NCBI GenBank assembly: GCA_016290995.1
Contig: JAEEVR010000018.1
Location: 1-47,910 of the forward strand
Length of the DNA stretch: 47,910 bases
From: Treponema sp.
GTDB lineage: Bacteria; Spirochaetota; Spirochaetia; Treponematales; Treponemataceae
Direction: 5' to 3'
Both the position numbers and the translations under genes were made by a program. The notes beneath the pieces are model-generated. The model saw nothing but the letters and a program-made list of their open reading frames with translations. It ran no database searches and was not told the origin of the DNA. Shown in pieces: positions 31,984 through 39,673 of this stretch. Positions within the stretch are counted from its first letter, which is position 1, and each line of letters starts with the position of its first letter.

Positions 31984-31998
31984 TTCCGCATAGCGGAA
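31984..31998. promoter_or_regulatory. Inverted repeat at the 5' end of the leader
   Basis: TTCCGC-ATA-GCGGAA. As RNA it would form a hairpin within the first ~18 nt of the transcript, which could stabilise the mRNA. As DNA it could be an operator just after the promoter. Confidence 0.5.
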
Positions 31999-32011
31999 AA
32001 AAACTAAATAA

Positions 32012-32027
32012 CTTGTCATATGACAAG
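32012..32027. promoter_or_regulatory. Perfect 16-bp palindrome before the Shine-Dalgarno
   Basis: CTTGTCATATGACAAG is a perfect palindrome ending directly before the AGGAG (28-32 of 32001+) used by the gene at 32040. It is a candidate repressor site or translational control element. Confidence 0.55.
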
Positions 32028-32039
32028 AGGAGAAGAAAA

Positions 32040-32429
32040 ATGGGAAATTCAGCAAAAGCTAAGTCAATCGGAAGATTGGTTCTTCAGTTGGCCTTGGGCG
32101 CGATGCTCATCGTAGGCGGCATTTGGGCCATGCAGGGCGGCGGAGACTTTGGAGCCAAGGCTTTGGCCAGCTGGCTTGGAAAGACTTTTGGAGTAATCTT
32201 TGGCGTAATCGAATTGGTTGCCGGCGTTTTGCTTGTAATCGAATGCTTTACAAAAGATATTTTTGGCAAGTTTGACAACATTCTTGGCCTTATCATTATG
32301 ATCGTATGGCTTATCGCCATCGTTGTAGCCGACATCATCAAGGGCGACTTTAGCCCCTTCTTGCCCTGGCTTTACAACTTTGCAAGCCACGTAATCATCT
32401 TGGGAGCCTTGTGGTCATTGAACGACTAA
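32040..32429 (+). CDS. Small integral membrane protein, unknown
   Basis: A 129-residue protein with about four hydrophobic segments (17-38, 55-75, 88-108 and 113-126). Glycine-rich stretches include LALGAMLIVGGIWAMQGGG. It has a short basic N-terminus and no cleavable signal. I do not recognise a family, though such four-helix proteins occur in Treponema as far as I recall. AGGAG lies 7 nt before the ATG. It is a monocistronic unit with a strong promoter, two leader palindromes and a strong terminator, which suggests high or controlled expression. Confidence 0.8.
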   Translation: MGNSAKAKSIGRLVLQLALGAMLIVGGIWAMQGGGDFGAKALASWLGKTFGVIFGVIELVAGVLLVIECFTKDIFGKFDNILGLIIMIVWLIAIVVADIIKGDFSPFLPWLYNFASHVIILGALWSLND

Positions 32430-32455
32430 GGTTCTGACAAGAATTGTCGCAAGAC

Positions 32456-32488
32456 AAAAAAAACCGCTCTCGCGAGCGGTTTTTTTTT
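32456..32488. terminator. Bidirectional terminator
   Basis: CCGCTC (32464-32469), loop TCGC, GAGCGG (32474-32479), with an A tract before and nine Ts after. It serves both the membrane protein gene and the convergent gatB. Confidence 0.85.
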
Positions 32489-32507
32489 CTCAAATAGTTT
32501 GCAAAAC

Positions 32508-34046
32508 TTAGAAGGCGGCGAGCTTTTTGTTCAAAAGTTCGGTGGCCTGCTTGGGGTTGGCCTTTCCTTGGGAAAGCTTCATCACCTGGCCCATAAGCCA
32601 ACCGACGACGTTTGTCTTTCCGGCCTTAAAGTCCTGGATGGCCTTGGGGTTCTCAGCCAAAACTTTGTCAACCAAGCCTTCGATAAGGCCAGTGTCGCTC
32701 ACCTGCTCCATGCCCTCTTCCTTGATAATCTCAGAAGGCATTTTGTTTGTGGAAAGCATTTTTGCAAAGACTTCCTTTCCCTGCTTTGAAGTGATTTTGT
32801 TTTCTTCCAAAGCGTTTGAAAGCTCGGCGATATGCGCGGGCGTAAGGGCCACCTCGCCGATTGTCATGTTCTTTTCGTTAAGAACGGCAAGCAATTCCGA
32901 CAAAATAAGGTTGGCCGTGCGCTTGGCGCTCTTTGAATTTTTGGCGGCCTCTTCAAACCACAAGCTAAGCTCGCGAGTGCTTGTCAAAGTTTCCGCGTCA
33001 AAATCGCTAAGGCCAAACTCCGCCTTAAAGCGGGTGCGCTTGGCTTCGGGCAATTCGCCCACGCGGCCGCGGGCGCGCTCGATCAATTCCTCCTCAACGC
33101 TAAAGGGCTTGATGTCCGGTTCGACAACAAAGCGGTAGTCAACGAATGAGTTTTTGGTTCGCTGGACGACAGTCTTACCAGCCGCTTCGTCCCAGCCCAT
33201 CGTGACCTTAAAGCCCGGGTTGAATTCCTGCCTGTCGGTCTTGAACTCTTCCAGCTGGCGGGCGGCTTCGTAGGTACACGCCTCGCGGATGGCCTTAAAG
33301 GAGTTGAGGTTCTTTATTTCCGAGATTGGAGTGTGATAAAGCTTTCCGTCTTCCCAAACGTTAAGGTTTATGTTGGCGTCGCACCTCATGTTGCCTTCTT
33401 CCAAGTTTCCTTTTGTGACGCAAACGTAGCGCAAAATTTCCTGGACAGTCTGCATAAAGAGCGCGGCTTCTTCCGGGCTTGTCATGTCGGGTTTTGTCAC
33501 GATTTCGATAAGCGGGGTGCCGGAACGGTTGTAGTCGATGTAGGAATGCTTTCCTTCCATGTGGAGGGACTTGCCTACGTCTTCCTCAAGGTGAATGCGC
33601 TCGATGCGGACGCGGCGGTATTTTTTGTCGGCGCTTACGCAAGGCTCGCCCTTAAAGTTGTTGGGGCGGAATTTCGTTCCGCCGGGCTGCTCGTCCTTGG
33701 GATAATGGAAGAACGGAAGGTCAACGTAGCCGTCAGTGCAAAGCGGCAAGTCGTATTGGGTTATTTGGTAGCCCTTGGCAAGGTCGGGATAAAAATAGTG
33801 CTTTCTGTCAAACTTGGTGAAGCGCGCGATGTTGCAGTTGAGCGCGAGGCCCGCCACCGCTCCAAGCTCCACATAGCCCTTGCTTACGCGCGGCATGGCG
33901 CCGGGAAGTCCCAAGCAAACCGGGCAAACGCGGGTGTCGGGCATTCCGCCATAACGGTTTTCGCAAGCGCAAAAGGCCTTGGTTTTAGTCAAAAGCTGCG
34001 TGTGAATTTCGCAGCCGATTACGATTTCTGTTTTTTCGATAGGCAT
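32508..34046 (-). CDS. gatB: Aspartyl/glutamyl-tRNA amidotransferase subunit B
   Basis: A 512-residue subunit of GatCAB, which converts Glu-tRNA-Gln or Asp-tRNA-Asn to the amide form. The cradle domain has VIGCEIHTQLLTKTKAFC, CPVCLGLPGAMP and YDLPLC, with HLEEDVGKSLH and DYNRSGTPLIEIVT. The C-terminal helical and YqeY-like tail (about 365-512) binds tRNA. The ATG at 34046 fits the family start. GatA and GatC are not in the window. The -10 box ends 7 nt before the ATG, with GAGG inside that gap and too close to function. Confidence 0.96.
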   Translation of the reverse strand: MPIEKTEIVIGCEIHTQLLTKTKAFCACENRYGGMPDTRVCPVCLGLPGAMPRVSKGYVELGAVAGLALNCNIARFTKFDRKHYFYPDLAKGYQITQYDLPLCTDGYVDLPFFHYPKDEQPGGTKFRPNNFKGEPCVSADKKYRRVRIERIHLEEDVGKSLHMEGKHSYIDYNRSGTPLIEIVTKPDMTSPEEAALFMQTVQEILRYVCVTKGNLEEGNMRCDANINLNVWEDGKLYHTPISEIKNLNSFKAIREACTYEAARQLEEFKTDRQEFNPGFKVTMGWDEAAGKTVVQRTKNSFVDYRFVVEPDIKPFSVEEELIERARGRVGELPEAKRTRFKAEFGLSDFDAETLTSTRELSLWFEEAAKNSKSAKRTANLILSELLAVLNEKNMTIGEVALTPAHIAELSNALEENKITSKQGKEVFAKMLSTNKMPSEIIKEEGMEQVSDTGLIEGLVDKVLAENPKAIQDFKAGKTNVVGWLMGQVMKLSQGKANPKQATELLNKKLAAF

Positions 34047-34053
34047 GTCCTCT

Positions 34054-34082
34054 ATTATAATGAATTGCGGCGGGCTTTGCAA
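34054..34082 (-). promoter_or_regulatory. gatB promoter, leaderless architecture
   Basis: Minus-strand TTGCAA (34082-34077), 17 bp, TATAAT (34059-34054), then 7 nt to the ATG at 34046. Confidence 0.6.
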
Positions 34083-34143
34083 TAACGCGGGGAACGGGCG
34101 GCCAAAAGGCTTCGCAAATCCAAGAAGCGGCGCAGCGTTTTTT

Positions 34144-34698
34144 TCACAGTTCGTCGCCGCAAAAACTTACGTTCACTCCGATGGAAAAATCCGAAGGATC
34201 CATGTAAAGCATGTCGTTCAGCGTGTATGTGAAGGAATCAACAAAAAGCATGTGGACATAATACGGAATCCTTACTTGCGCGAATTCCGGGCGGTCAAAA
34301 AATTCTATGTTCCAATTCAAGTCCAAGTAAAGCGCGCTGGAGCGGGTCGGCATTCTGTCGGAGCTGGCGCGAACGCGCGGCATGGCCTTCCACGATGTGG
34401 CGTAATAAAGCATTTTTAGCGTTTCGGAATCGGCGGTCGGAATGCCGCCTTCCCAGCGCTCATACGTCAAGTCGGCCACAATATCGTAATCCTTTTTTAC
34501 AGCGTCGGGAATGTTTTGCGCGTCCAAGAATTTTTTTGTTTTAAGAACCGCGTCATACATTTGGTTGACTTTTTTATCTATGCCGTTTATGACTTCGATT
34601 ATCCGCTTTGTGTTTTCCGGAGTCCATTTAAAACCGCTTTTTCGCCAACGTTCGTAAATGATTTTTTCATTTTTTGTCTCTGGACCACCGTCAAACAT
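34144..34698 (-). CDS. Hypothetical protein
   Basis: A 184-residue protein of unknown function with no signal peptide or membrane helix. The N-terminal half is helical and charged (KIIYERWRKSGFKWTPENT, IEVINGIDKKVNQMYDAVLK). The C-terminal half is aromatic-rich and beta-like (ALYLDLNWNIEFFDRPEFA, YYVHMLFVDSFTY). No family recognised. AAGGAG lies 7 nt before the ATG. Its promoter block resembles that of the paralogue gene at 40587, which ties it to the accessory cluster. Confidence 0.7.
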   Translation of the reverse strand: MFDGGPETKNEKIIYERWRKSGFKWTPENTKRIIEVINGIDKKVNQMYDAVLKTKKFLDAQNIPDAVKKDYDIVADLTYERWEGGIPTADSETLKMLYYATSWKAMPRVRASSDRMPTRSSALYLDLNWNIEFFDRPEFAQVRIPYYVHMLFVDSFTYTLNDMLYMDPSDFSIGVNVSFCGDEL

Positions 34699-34755
34699 AT
34701 TCGTTCTCCTTATTCAAAAAACTTCTCATGAAGCAAGCATCTCCCCTTTTACATT

Positions 34756-34784
34756 AATATGGGGGCGGCACGCTAAAAAATCAA
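34756..34784 (-). promoter_or_regulatory. Promoter of the 34698 gene
   Basis: Minus-strand TTGATT (34784-34779), 17 bp, CATATT (34761-34756) followed by AAT. Downstream GATGCTTGCTTCATGA resembles the leader of the gene at 40587 (CGCTTGCTGCATGA). Confidence 0.45.
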
Positions 34785-35149
34785 GAAAACATTTCCAAGA
34801 ATCTTGGAAGCTGCTTATAAATATCAGCTACGCATTTATAATACAAATCCGGCAGAACATCGCCTTCATTAAAGTTTTCATACAAAGCTCGGGCAAGCGG
34901 TCTGTAGTCATAAAACGAGAGCTTTATTAAATTCTCGATTGTTGAAAGGTGGCGGTTAAGAGTTTCATCGCCTTGCAAAATAATTACAGGCGCTGTCGCC
35001 ATTGTTTCGTCATATTTAAGGCCAACAAATACGCTGCGTTCATTTTTTATGATTACATCGCATTCGAGAATCTTGGAGAAAACGCTACCCGATAGAATGC
35101 TTTGAATTTTAGATTGATCAATTATTCGCGATTTAGATTCTTCTGACAT
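34781..35149 (-). CDS. Hypothetical protein
   Basis: A 122-residue cytosolic protein. The N-terminal part looks beta-rich (VFSKILECDVIIKNERSVFV) and the C-terminal part helical (SFYDYRPLARALYENF, DLYYKCVADIYKQLPRFLEMF). No family recognised. GAGGAA lies 7 nt before the ATG. It begins 46 bp after the YD-repeat gene and may be the last gene of that operon. AT-rich compared with the core genome. Confidence 0.65.
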   Translation of the reverse strand: MSEESKSRIIDQSKIQSILSGSVFSKILECDVIIKNERSVFVGLKYDETMATAPVIILQGDETLNRHLSTIENLIKLSFYDYRPLARALYENFNEGDVLPDLYYKCVADIYKQLPRFLEMFS

Positions 35150-35195
35150 AATTATTCCTCATATAAACCTAGCGCAAAGCAAAGGCGGGGGCAAG

Positions 35196-35924
35196 TTACT
35201 CGGCCTTCGTTGGGGTAAAGTGATACAGAACCTTTATTTTACCGTCATCGTAGAACTCGTACTCATAACAATATTCTTCTCCATCAGAATTCTTTCTATA
35301 AATTTCATTCCCATTTTCATCATACTCCGACCACCATTCATGCCCGTCGGAGATTTTCTCATAAATCCTTTTTCCATTTATGTCATATTCATACCAACAT
35401 TCCATTCCGCCAGAATTCTTGTAGTGAAACTCATTTCCTTTTGTGTCGTATTCGTGCCAAATCTCCAATCCTTCAGAATTCTTGGCGTAAATCAAATTTC
35501 CATTTGAATCATATTCTTGCCAAGACTCAAATCCGTTAGAATCCCGGCAATGGATTCCATTTCCTTTCGCGTCATATTCATGCCACTGCTCAAACCCATG
35601 GGAATCCTTGTAATGAATCAAATTTCCGTTGGAATCATATTCACTCCAACACTCCGTTCCGTCAGAATGCTTTCTATGAATCTCATGCCCATTTGAGTCG
35701 TATTCAGACCAATATTCCGTTCCGTAAGAATGCTTGAAATGAATCAATTTTCCGTTTGCGTCGTATTCATGCCAACATTCATTTCCTTTGGCGTCCTTGT
35801 AATAAATCTTTTTCCCATTTGAGTCATATTCGGTTAATGCGCTAAGAACCACCCACCTTTCAACTTTCTTACCGCCTACAGTGACTTGTTTAAGATACTT
35901 TTTGCCGACTTCCATCTTTTCCAT
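35196..35924 (-). CDS. YD-repeat protein with nine 21-residue units
   Basis: A 242-residue protein made almost entirely of a 21-residue repeat of the form EYDSNGNLIHYKDSxGxExWH, nine complete copies followed by a partial one (EYEFYDDGKIKV). Such YD/RHS-like repeats form beta-hairpin ribbons. There is no signal peptide and no toxin or RHS core domain, so it is probably a cytosolic binding protein. The start at 35924 (MEKMEVGKKY) follows an AGGGAAAG site; an in-frame ATG 36 bp upstream is less likely. It lies 36 bp after the LRR-hydrolase gene in the same operon. Confidence 0.75.
   Translation of the reverse strand: MEKMEVGKKYLKQVTVGGKKVERWVVLSALTEYDSNGKKIYYKDAKGNECWHEYDANGKLIHFKHSYGTEYWSEYDSNGHEIHRKHSDGTECWSEYDSNGNLIHYKDSHGFEQWHEYDAKGNGIHCRDSNGFESWQEYDSNGNLIYAKNSEGLEIWHEYDTKGNEFHYKNSGGMECWYEYDINGKRIYEKISDGHEWWSEYDENGNEIYRKNSDGEEYCYEYEFYDDGKIKVLYHFTPTKAE
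35265..35831 (-). repeat. Nine tandem 63-bp coding repeats
   Basis: DNA basis of the nine YD units. Copies have diverged at third positions and at the variable codons but keep a constant 63-bp length, so the array is old rather than newly expanded. Confidence 0.8.
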
Positions 35925-35960
35925 AATTTCTTTCCCTATGAATATTATATTTTCTAACAA

Positions 35961-37451
35961 TCACTCAAACAATTTTTGCGGCAGCGAGGCAAAGAGGTCC
36001 TGCACGTCCGTAAAGTTGTGGTCTACGCCGTCCAGGATTTCCACCGCAAAGCGCTCGCCGTTCAGTTCCGAAAACTGGCTTGCGATGTCGGCGGACGGGT
36101 CCTTGCTTCCGACAATAAGGCGCATGCTTTGGCCGGAAAATTCCTTTGCGCCTAAAATCGACTTATGCAAGTCCATCATCAAGGGCGGATTGACCAAAAG
36201 CGCGCGCTGGATTTTTGGGAACTTGCGCGCCTCTTGCAAGCCGCGCAAGGCGCCGTTAGAGTGGCCAAAGTAATACACGCTCCAATCCTCAAGGCCCATC
36301 GACATGGCGTAGTCGCTTACAAATTTCATGTCGCCGGAAAGGCCCTCCGAGTCCTTGTTGGCGGAACAAATCACGGGGCAATGAAATTTTCTATTCAAAG
36401 CCTTTGCAATTTCAAGATACTTGTTCTGATGGCCAAAAACCGTTCCGCCGAGCCCCGGCTTTATAAATACAATCGCCGCGCCGTTGGCAGCCGAGCCTTG
36501 GTCGATTACGCCGTATTCGTAGCGCTCTCCGTAGCCGTAATCTTTTCCGTCCGCGCCGTCGCTTGAAACATAACGGTCAAAGAAATCTTTTGGATTTTCC
36601 GTTCGCGCTGTTTTAAAGCCGTCAAACATGGATTCGTAAAAAGTGAAGGGATTCACCATCTCTTGCGGAACTTGCGGCTTGTAAGCGAGGCTAGCGCAAC
36701 CAACGAACATTCTTGCGCAGCAACCTTCGGCAAACTTTTTGGCGGGAAGCTTTGGCGGATACGCCAAGTTTTCGCAGTCCAAAAACATTTGGCTGTAGCA
36801 CCACGCCTTCAATTCCGTTGCGGGAAGCGCCGGCGCGCTTTGAAGGCTTTTGCAGCCGCGAAACATGTTTGAGTAACACGCCTCCGCAAGTTTTTCCGCC
36901 GGAAGCCGAGGAGCGACAGTCAGCCCGAAGCAGCCGCAAAACATAAATTTATAGCAACTGTCCGTCAAGGCCGTCGCGGGCAAAAGCAGCGGCATGTCTT
37001 TTTTGCTTTTTACATTCGTATTGTTCTTAAACAAAGAGGCGAAAGTAAAATCGCCCTCAAGCGCTTTTTCCCGCTCAAAGTTTTCCGAACTGACAAGGCT
37101 CATAATGTTTCCGTAAAGATAGCAAGGAGCGGAACAAGCGATGTTGCTGTAACGGGTTTCGCATTCGTCGCCGTTCCAAACGTCGCGGACATAGCTTTTG
37201 TTGTCGCTAAAAAACGCGACCGTGTCGCCGGCGGCCTCAAGCGTCACAGTCTTTTCGCTCCCGCTAGGGATTGCAATCCGCTCGCCGCCGTTCAGCGCGT
37301 AGTAGACGGGTCTTTCGGCGTTGTTTAGAAACGTCACTTGCGCGCCGGCCTCTGCCGCTTCCAGCGTAAGCGGAACGCCAAGCTTCCTATCTTCAATACG
37401 CTTTTCCATATAATCAATCGCCGCGTTAATTTTTTCGTAATCGTTTTTCAC
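35961..37451 (-). CDS. BspA-like repeat protein fused to an alpha/beta hydrolase
   Basis: A 496-residue protein. Residues 1-100 are beta-like (ERPVYYALNGGERIAIPSG). Residues 150-275 hold about five BspA-type repeats of the form LPAxxLxxxCYxxMFxGCxxLxxAP. Residues 325-496 are an alpha/beta-hydrolase fold with nucleophile S398 in GHSNG, likely acid D451 and H478 in VDHNF. IVFIKPGLGG may form the oxyanion strand. Surface BspA repeats are usually exported, but no signal peptide is seen, so this may be cytosolic. GC-rich compared with the paralogue genes beside it. It lies 14 bp after the 38368 gene. Confidence 0.78.
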   Translation of the reverse strand: MKNDYEKINAAIDYMEKRIEDRKLGVPLTLEAAEAGAQVTFLNNAERPVYYALNGGERIAIPSGSEKTVTLEAAGDTVAFFSDNKSYVRDVWNGDECETRYSNIACSAPCYLYGNIMSLVSSENFEREKALEGDFTFASLFKNNTNVKSKKDMPLLLPATALTDSCYKFMFCGCFGLTVAPRLPAEKLAEACYSNMFRGCKSLQSAPALPATELKAWCYSQMFLDCENLAYPPKLPAKKFAEGCCARMFVGCASLAYKPQVPQEMVNPFTFYESMFDGFKTARTENPKDFFDRYVSSDGADGKDYGYGERYEYGVIDQGSAANGAAIVFIKPGLGGTVFGHQNKYLEIAKALNRKFHCPVICSANKDSEGLSGDMKFVSDYAMSMGLEDWSVYYFGHSNGALRGLQEARKFPKIQRALLVNPPLMMDLHKSILGAKEFSGQSMRLIVGSKDPSADIASQFSELNGERFAVEILDGVDHNFTDVQDLFASLPQKLFE

Positions 37452-37465
37452 TCTCCCTCCTTGCG

Positions 37466-38368
37466 TTATAAGTTTACATCAATTCCTTTCGTTAAACTTT
37501 CAAATTCTTTTTCTTCACTCTCTAAAAGCGACTTAATCAAATTTATTTTTTTATCAGGCAAAATCGAATTTGCGGCCAGAGCGTCGTGAAGATAGCTTTC
37601 ATACGCGTAATTGATGTATTCATCCAATTCCTTTTCCGACAACAGATAGCAGGAGACCTTAATGCATTTTCCATATCCTTCATCCATGGGCCAAGGGCCA
37701 GGTTCTTCAAAGCTGTACAGTATTACACGCTCCCACTCAAGGCTTTCATTCATAGTAATCCCAGTATTATACTTATCCTCTCGCACGATTTCGTTATCCG
37801 CCGCAACACAACACGCATCGTACAACGTCATATTAAATAAAGCCGCCAACTCTTTACCGTTATAGTCTTCAACAACATCGCTTAGAATTTGCTGATCGTC
37901 TTCTTTTTTAGCCGCAAGCAATTTGCCTGAATTTAAGATTTCAGATTTTTCTTCCTCTGTTAATTCAGTTGAGCTATTAATCAAGTCGATGAAAATTTTA
38001 TTTTCATGAACGCGATGCTTTCTAATTGATTCACAGCAAGCCTTTAATTGCCCTGACTTCTTTGCCTTTAGAACTTTTGTATCGATAAAGTTTTGAACAA
38101 TATTCCGGTATTGGTATGCATGCAGAGATTTTGTTTCTTCCTCTGTCAGCAAGGAATATGCAATCCAATAAGAATTCTTTTTTTCCACCCGCCAATATTC
38201 CAAAAATCCGTTCAAATCATTCTCCTGCCTCCATTTTTCAAGAAGATGAATGATTCTTAAAATATTGTCATCTGTCAAAGATTCCGCCATTTTAACATAT
38301 TGTTTGAAGAGTTCCTTAACTTGAAAAAGTTCTTTTTGATATTTTTGAATTTCAAAATTCTCTGCCAT
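37466..38368 (-). CDS. Hypothetical protein, paralogue A
   Basis: A 300-residue mainly helical protein without signal peptide or membrane segment. It is paralogous to the protein at 39670: both share FQVKELFK-type openings, IIHLLEKWR, SYWIAYSLLT, ESIRKHRVHENKIFIDLI and SEKELDEYINYAYESYL. The middle part (about 180-245) is the most divergent. No known family. GGAGG lies 8 nt before the ATG at 38368. AT-rich, while its neighbours on both sides are GC-rich, which suggests separate origin of the modules. Confidence 0.72.
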   Translation of the reverse strand: MAENFEIQKYQKELFQVKELFKQYVKMAESLTDDNILRIIHLLEKWRQENDLNGFLEYWRVEKKNSYWIAYSLLTEEETKSLHAYQYRNIVQNFIDTKVLKAKKSGQLKACCESIRKHRVHENKIFIDLINSSTELTEEEKSEILNSGKLLAAKKEDDQQILSDVVEDYNGKELAALFNMTLYDACCVAADNEIVREDKYNTGITMNESLEWERVILYSFEEPGPWPMDEGYGKCIKVSCYLLSEKELDEYINYAYESYLHDALAANSILPDKKINLIKSLLESEEKEFESLTKGIDVNL

Positions 38369-38387
38369 AACAGTTTCCTCCAAAACT

Positions 38388-39476
38388 TTAATCAAACCGC
38401 AACGAAAATTCTTGGCTGTAGTAGTAGCCCTTTTCAAAGTAGTCGTATTCCAAGGGCGCGTAAAAGCGGGTCCGCAAGAATTCTATGTCGCGGTTTATCG
38501 TGGCGCTTCCAAAGTCCACCCCCAGCCCGTCGGAGCACGCGCGCCGCAGTTTCTCCAAAGTCGGAAAGCCGCCCGCTTTGATTTTCCTATGAATTATTCC
38601 GATTCGCTCAAGCTTTAGGTTCGTCAGCTTTTTGGGCTTGGCCTTTGGCTTGTCCTTGCAAGTTATTTCGCGGCCGTCCTTGTGGAAACCGGCGCACATG
38701 AAGAAAGCCCAAGGGTCGACTTGCAAATTCTTTGACAAGCCTTCGTAGACGACTTCCTTTAAGTCAGAGCAGTTCATAAAGGCAAGGCGCGAGATTTTTT
38801 TTACGCTTGCTGGAATCACGACTTTTTCAAGCGGGGCCATGTCCTTTGCAAGCGCGGTATGCCGGTAAAAGTCGTAAAAGGCGTTTGGCGCTATCGTCGC
38901 AATTCCTTTGGGAACGCGGACTTGAGCCTTGTCAAAGTTCAGCCTGAATAAAAGGGTCTTGTGAATTTTGTTCACGACAAAGCCGTCCAAGAGTTCGTAA
39001 GCGGGGTTTGCAAGAAGAATGTCGGCCACAGCCTTTGGCTTCATAGCCTGCATTTTCTTGCCTTTTTGGAAAACGGAAAAATGGACGGCTACGATGTTGG
39101 GGCCGACATTGATTTTTTTCAGAGCCTTGGAAGAGCAAAGGTTTCCCGCCTGCGTGACGCTGTCGGGAACGGTCACTTGCGCGACGGCCGGGCAATGGCC
39201 AAAGTTAATGTCAAACTTTTCCATTCCATTTGGAAAGCGGATTTCCTCAAGCGCCTCGCAATAAGAAAAAGCGTCGCAAGAAATTTCCTTTACCGAATCG
39301 GGAACGACGATTTTCTTTATCGTCTCGTTGGGCTCGATGTCGTCGGCAAAAACAAAGTCCCCGATTTTTTCAACGCCGTCAGGAACGTTCACAACCGCGT
39401 CCGAGCCCTTGTAGCGGCGAAGGACATTTTTGCCGTTTTGCGCCTTTATTATAAAGTCAATTTTCTTTTGAGGCAT
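38388..39476 (-). CDS. BspA-like leucine-rich repeats fused to a WYL-type HTH
   Basis: A 362-residue protein with no signal peptide. Residues 20-255 are LRR_5/BspA-like modules (VPDGVEKIGDFVFAD, VPDSVKEISCDAFSYC, IPASVKKISRLAFMNC). Residues 285-362 match the DNA-binding N-terminal part of WYL-family regulators: LERIGIIHRKIKAGGFPT, a recognition helix SATINRDIEFLR (324-335), then APLEYDYFEKGYYY, the beta-wing. The WYL ligand domain itself is missing. A cytosolic DNA-binding role with the LRR as sensor is inferred. GGGAG lies 5-6 nt before the ATG at 39476. Confidence 0.78.
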   Translation of the reverse strand: MPQKKIDFIIKAQNGKNVLRRYKGSDAVVNVPDGVEKIGDFVFADDIEPNETIKKIVVPDSVKEISCDAFSYCEALEEIRFPNGMEKFDINFGHCPAVAQVTVPDSVTQAGNLCSSKALKKINVGPNIVAVHFSVFQKGKKMQAMKPKAVADILLANPAYELLDGFVVNKIHKTLLFRLNFDKAQVRVPKGIATIAPNAFYDFYRHTALAKDMAPLEKVVIPASVKKISRLAFMNCSDLKEVVYEGLSKNLQVDPWAFFMCAGFHKDGREITCKDKPKAKPKKLTNLKLERIGIIHRKIKAGGFPTLEKLRRACSDGLGVDFGSATINRDIEFLRTRFYAPLEYDYFEKGYYYSQEFSLRFD

Positions 39477-39499
39477 ATTCGCTCCCTTATAAATATATT

Positions 39500-39673
39500 T
39501 TAGCGCAAGCACGGGCATTTTTCAAACATTTTGTAGTAGCAAAATTCCGGCAAGCGCTTGGCGGGAAGAGACGGCTTTTTGGAAAGAGAGGCGTATGCAT
39601 AAAACATGTGATTGTAGCACCATTCCTCAAGCCTCTTTGCGGGAAGAAGCGGCTCGGACTTTGTTTTTGTCAT
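39500..39673 (-). CDS. 57-residue BspA-repeat mini-protein
   Basis: A 57-residue protein with two BspA-type repeats: PLLPAKRLEEWCYNHMF (8-24) and SLPAKRLPEFCYYKMF (35-50). These are the same unit as in the LRR-hydrolase at 35961. Its ATG overlaps the stop of the 40587 gene (ATGA), which supports real translation by coupling. It ends 23 bp before the next start. It may be a small functional adaptor or the remnant of a larger repeat gene. Confidence 0.6.
   Translation of the reverse strand: MTKTKSEPLLPAKRLEEWCYNHMFYAYASLSKKPSLPAKRLPEFCYYKMFEKCPCLR

Noticed and set aside
33333..34085. 250-codon plus-strand frame opposite gatB
   Set aside because: It is antisense to a well-conserved gatB and shows no domain.
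35265..35831. CRISPR-like array
   Set aside because: The 63-bp period is a coding repeat in one open frame without conserved repeats separated by unique spacers.
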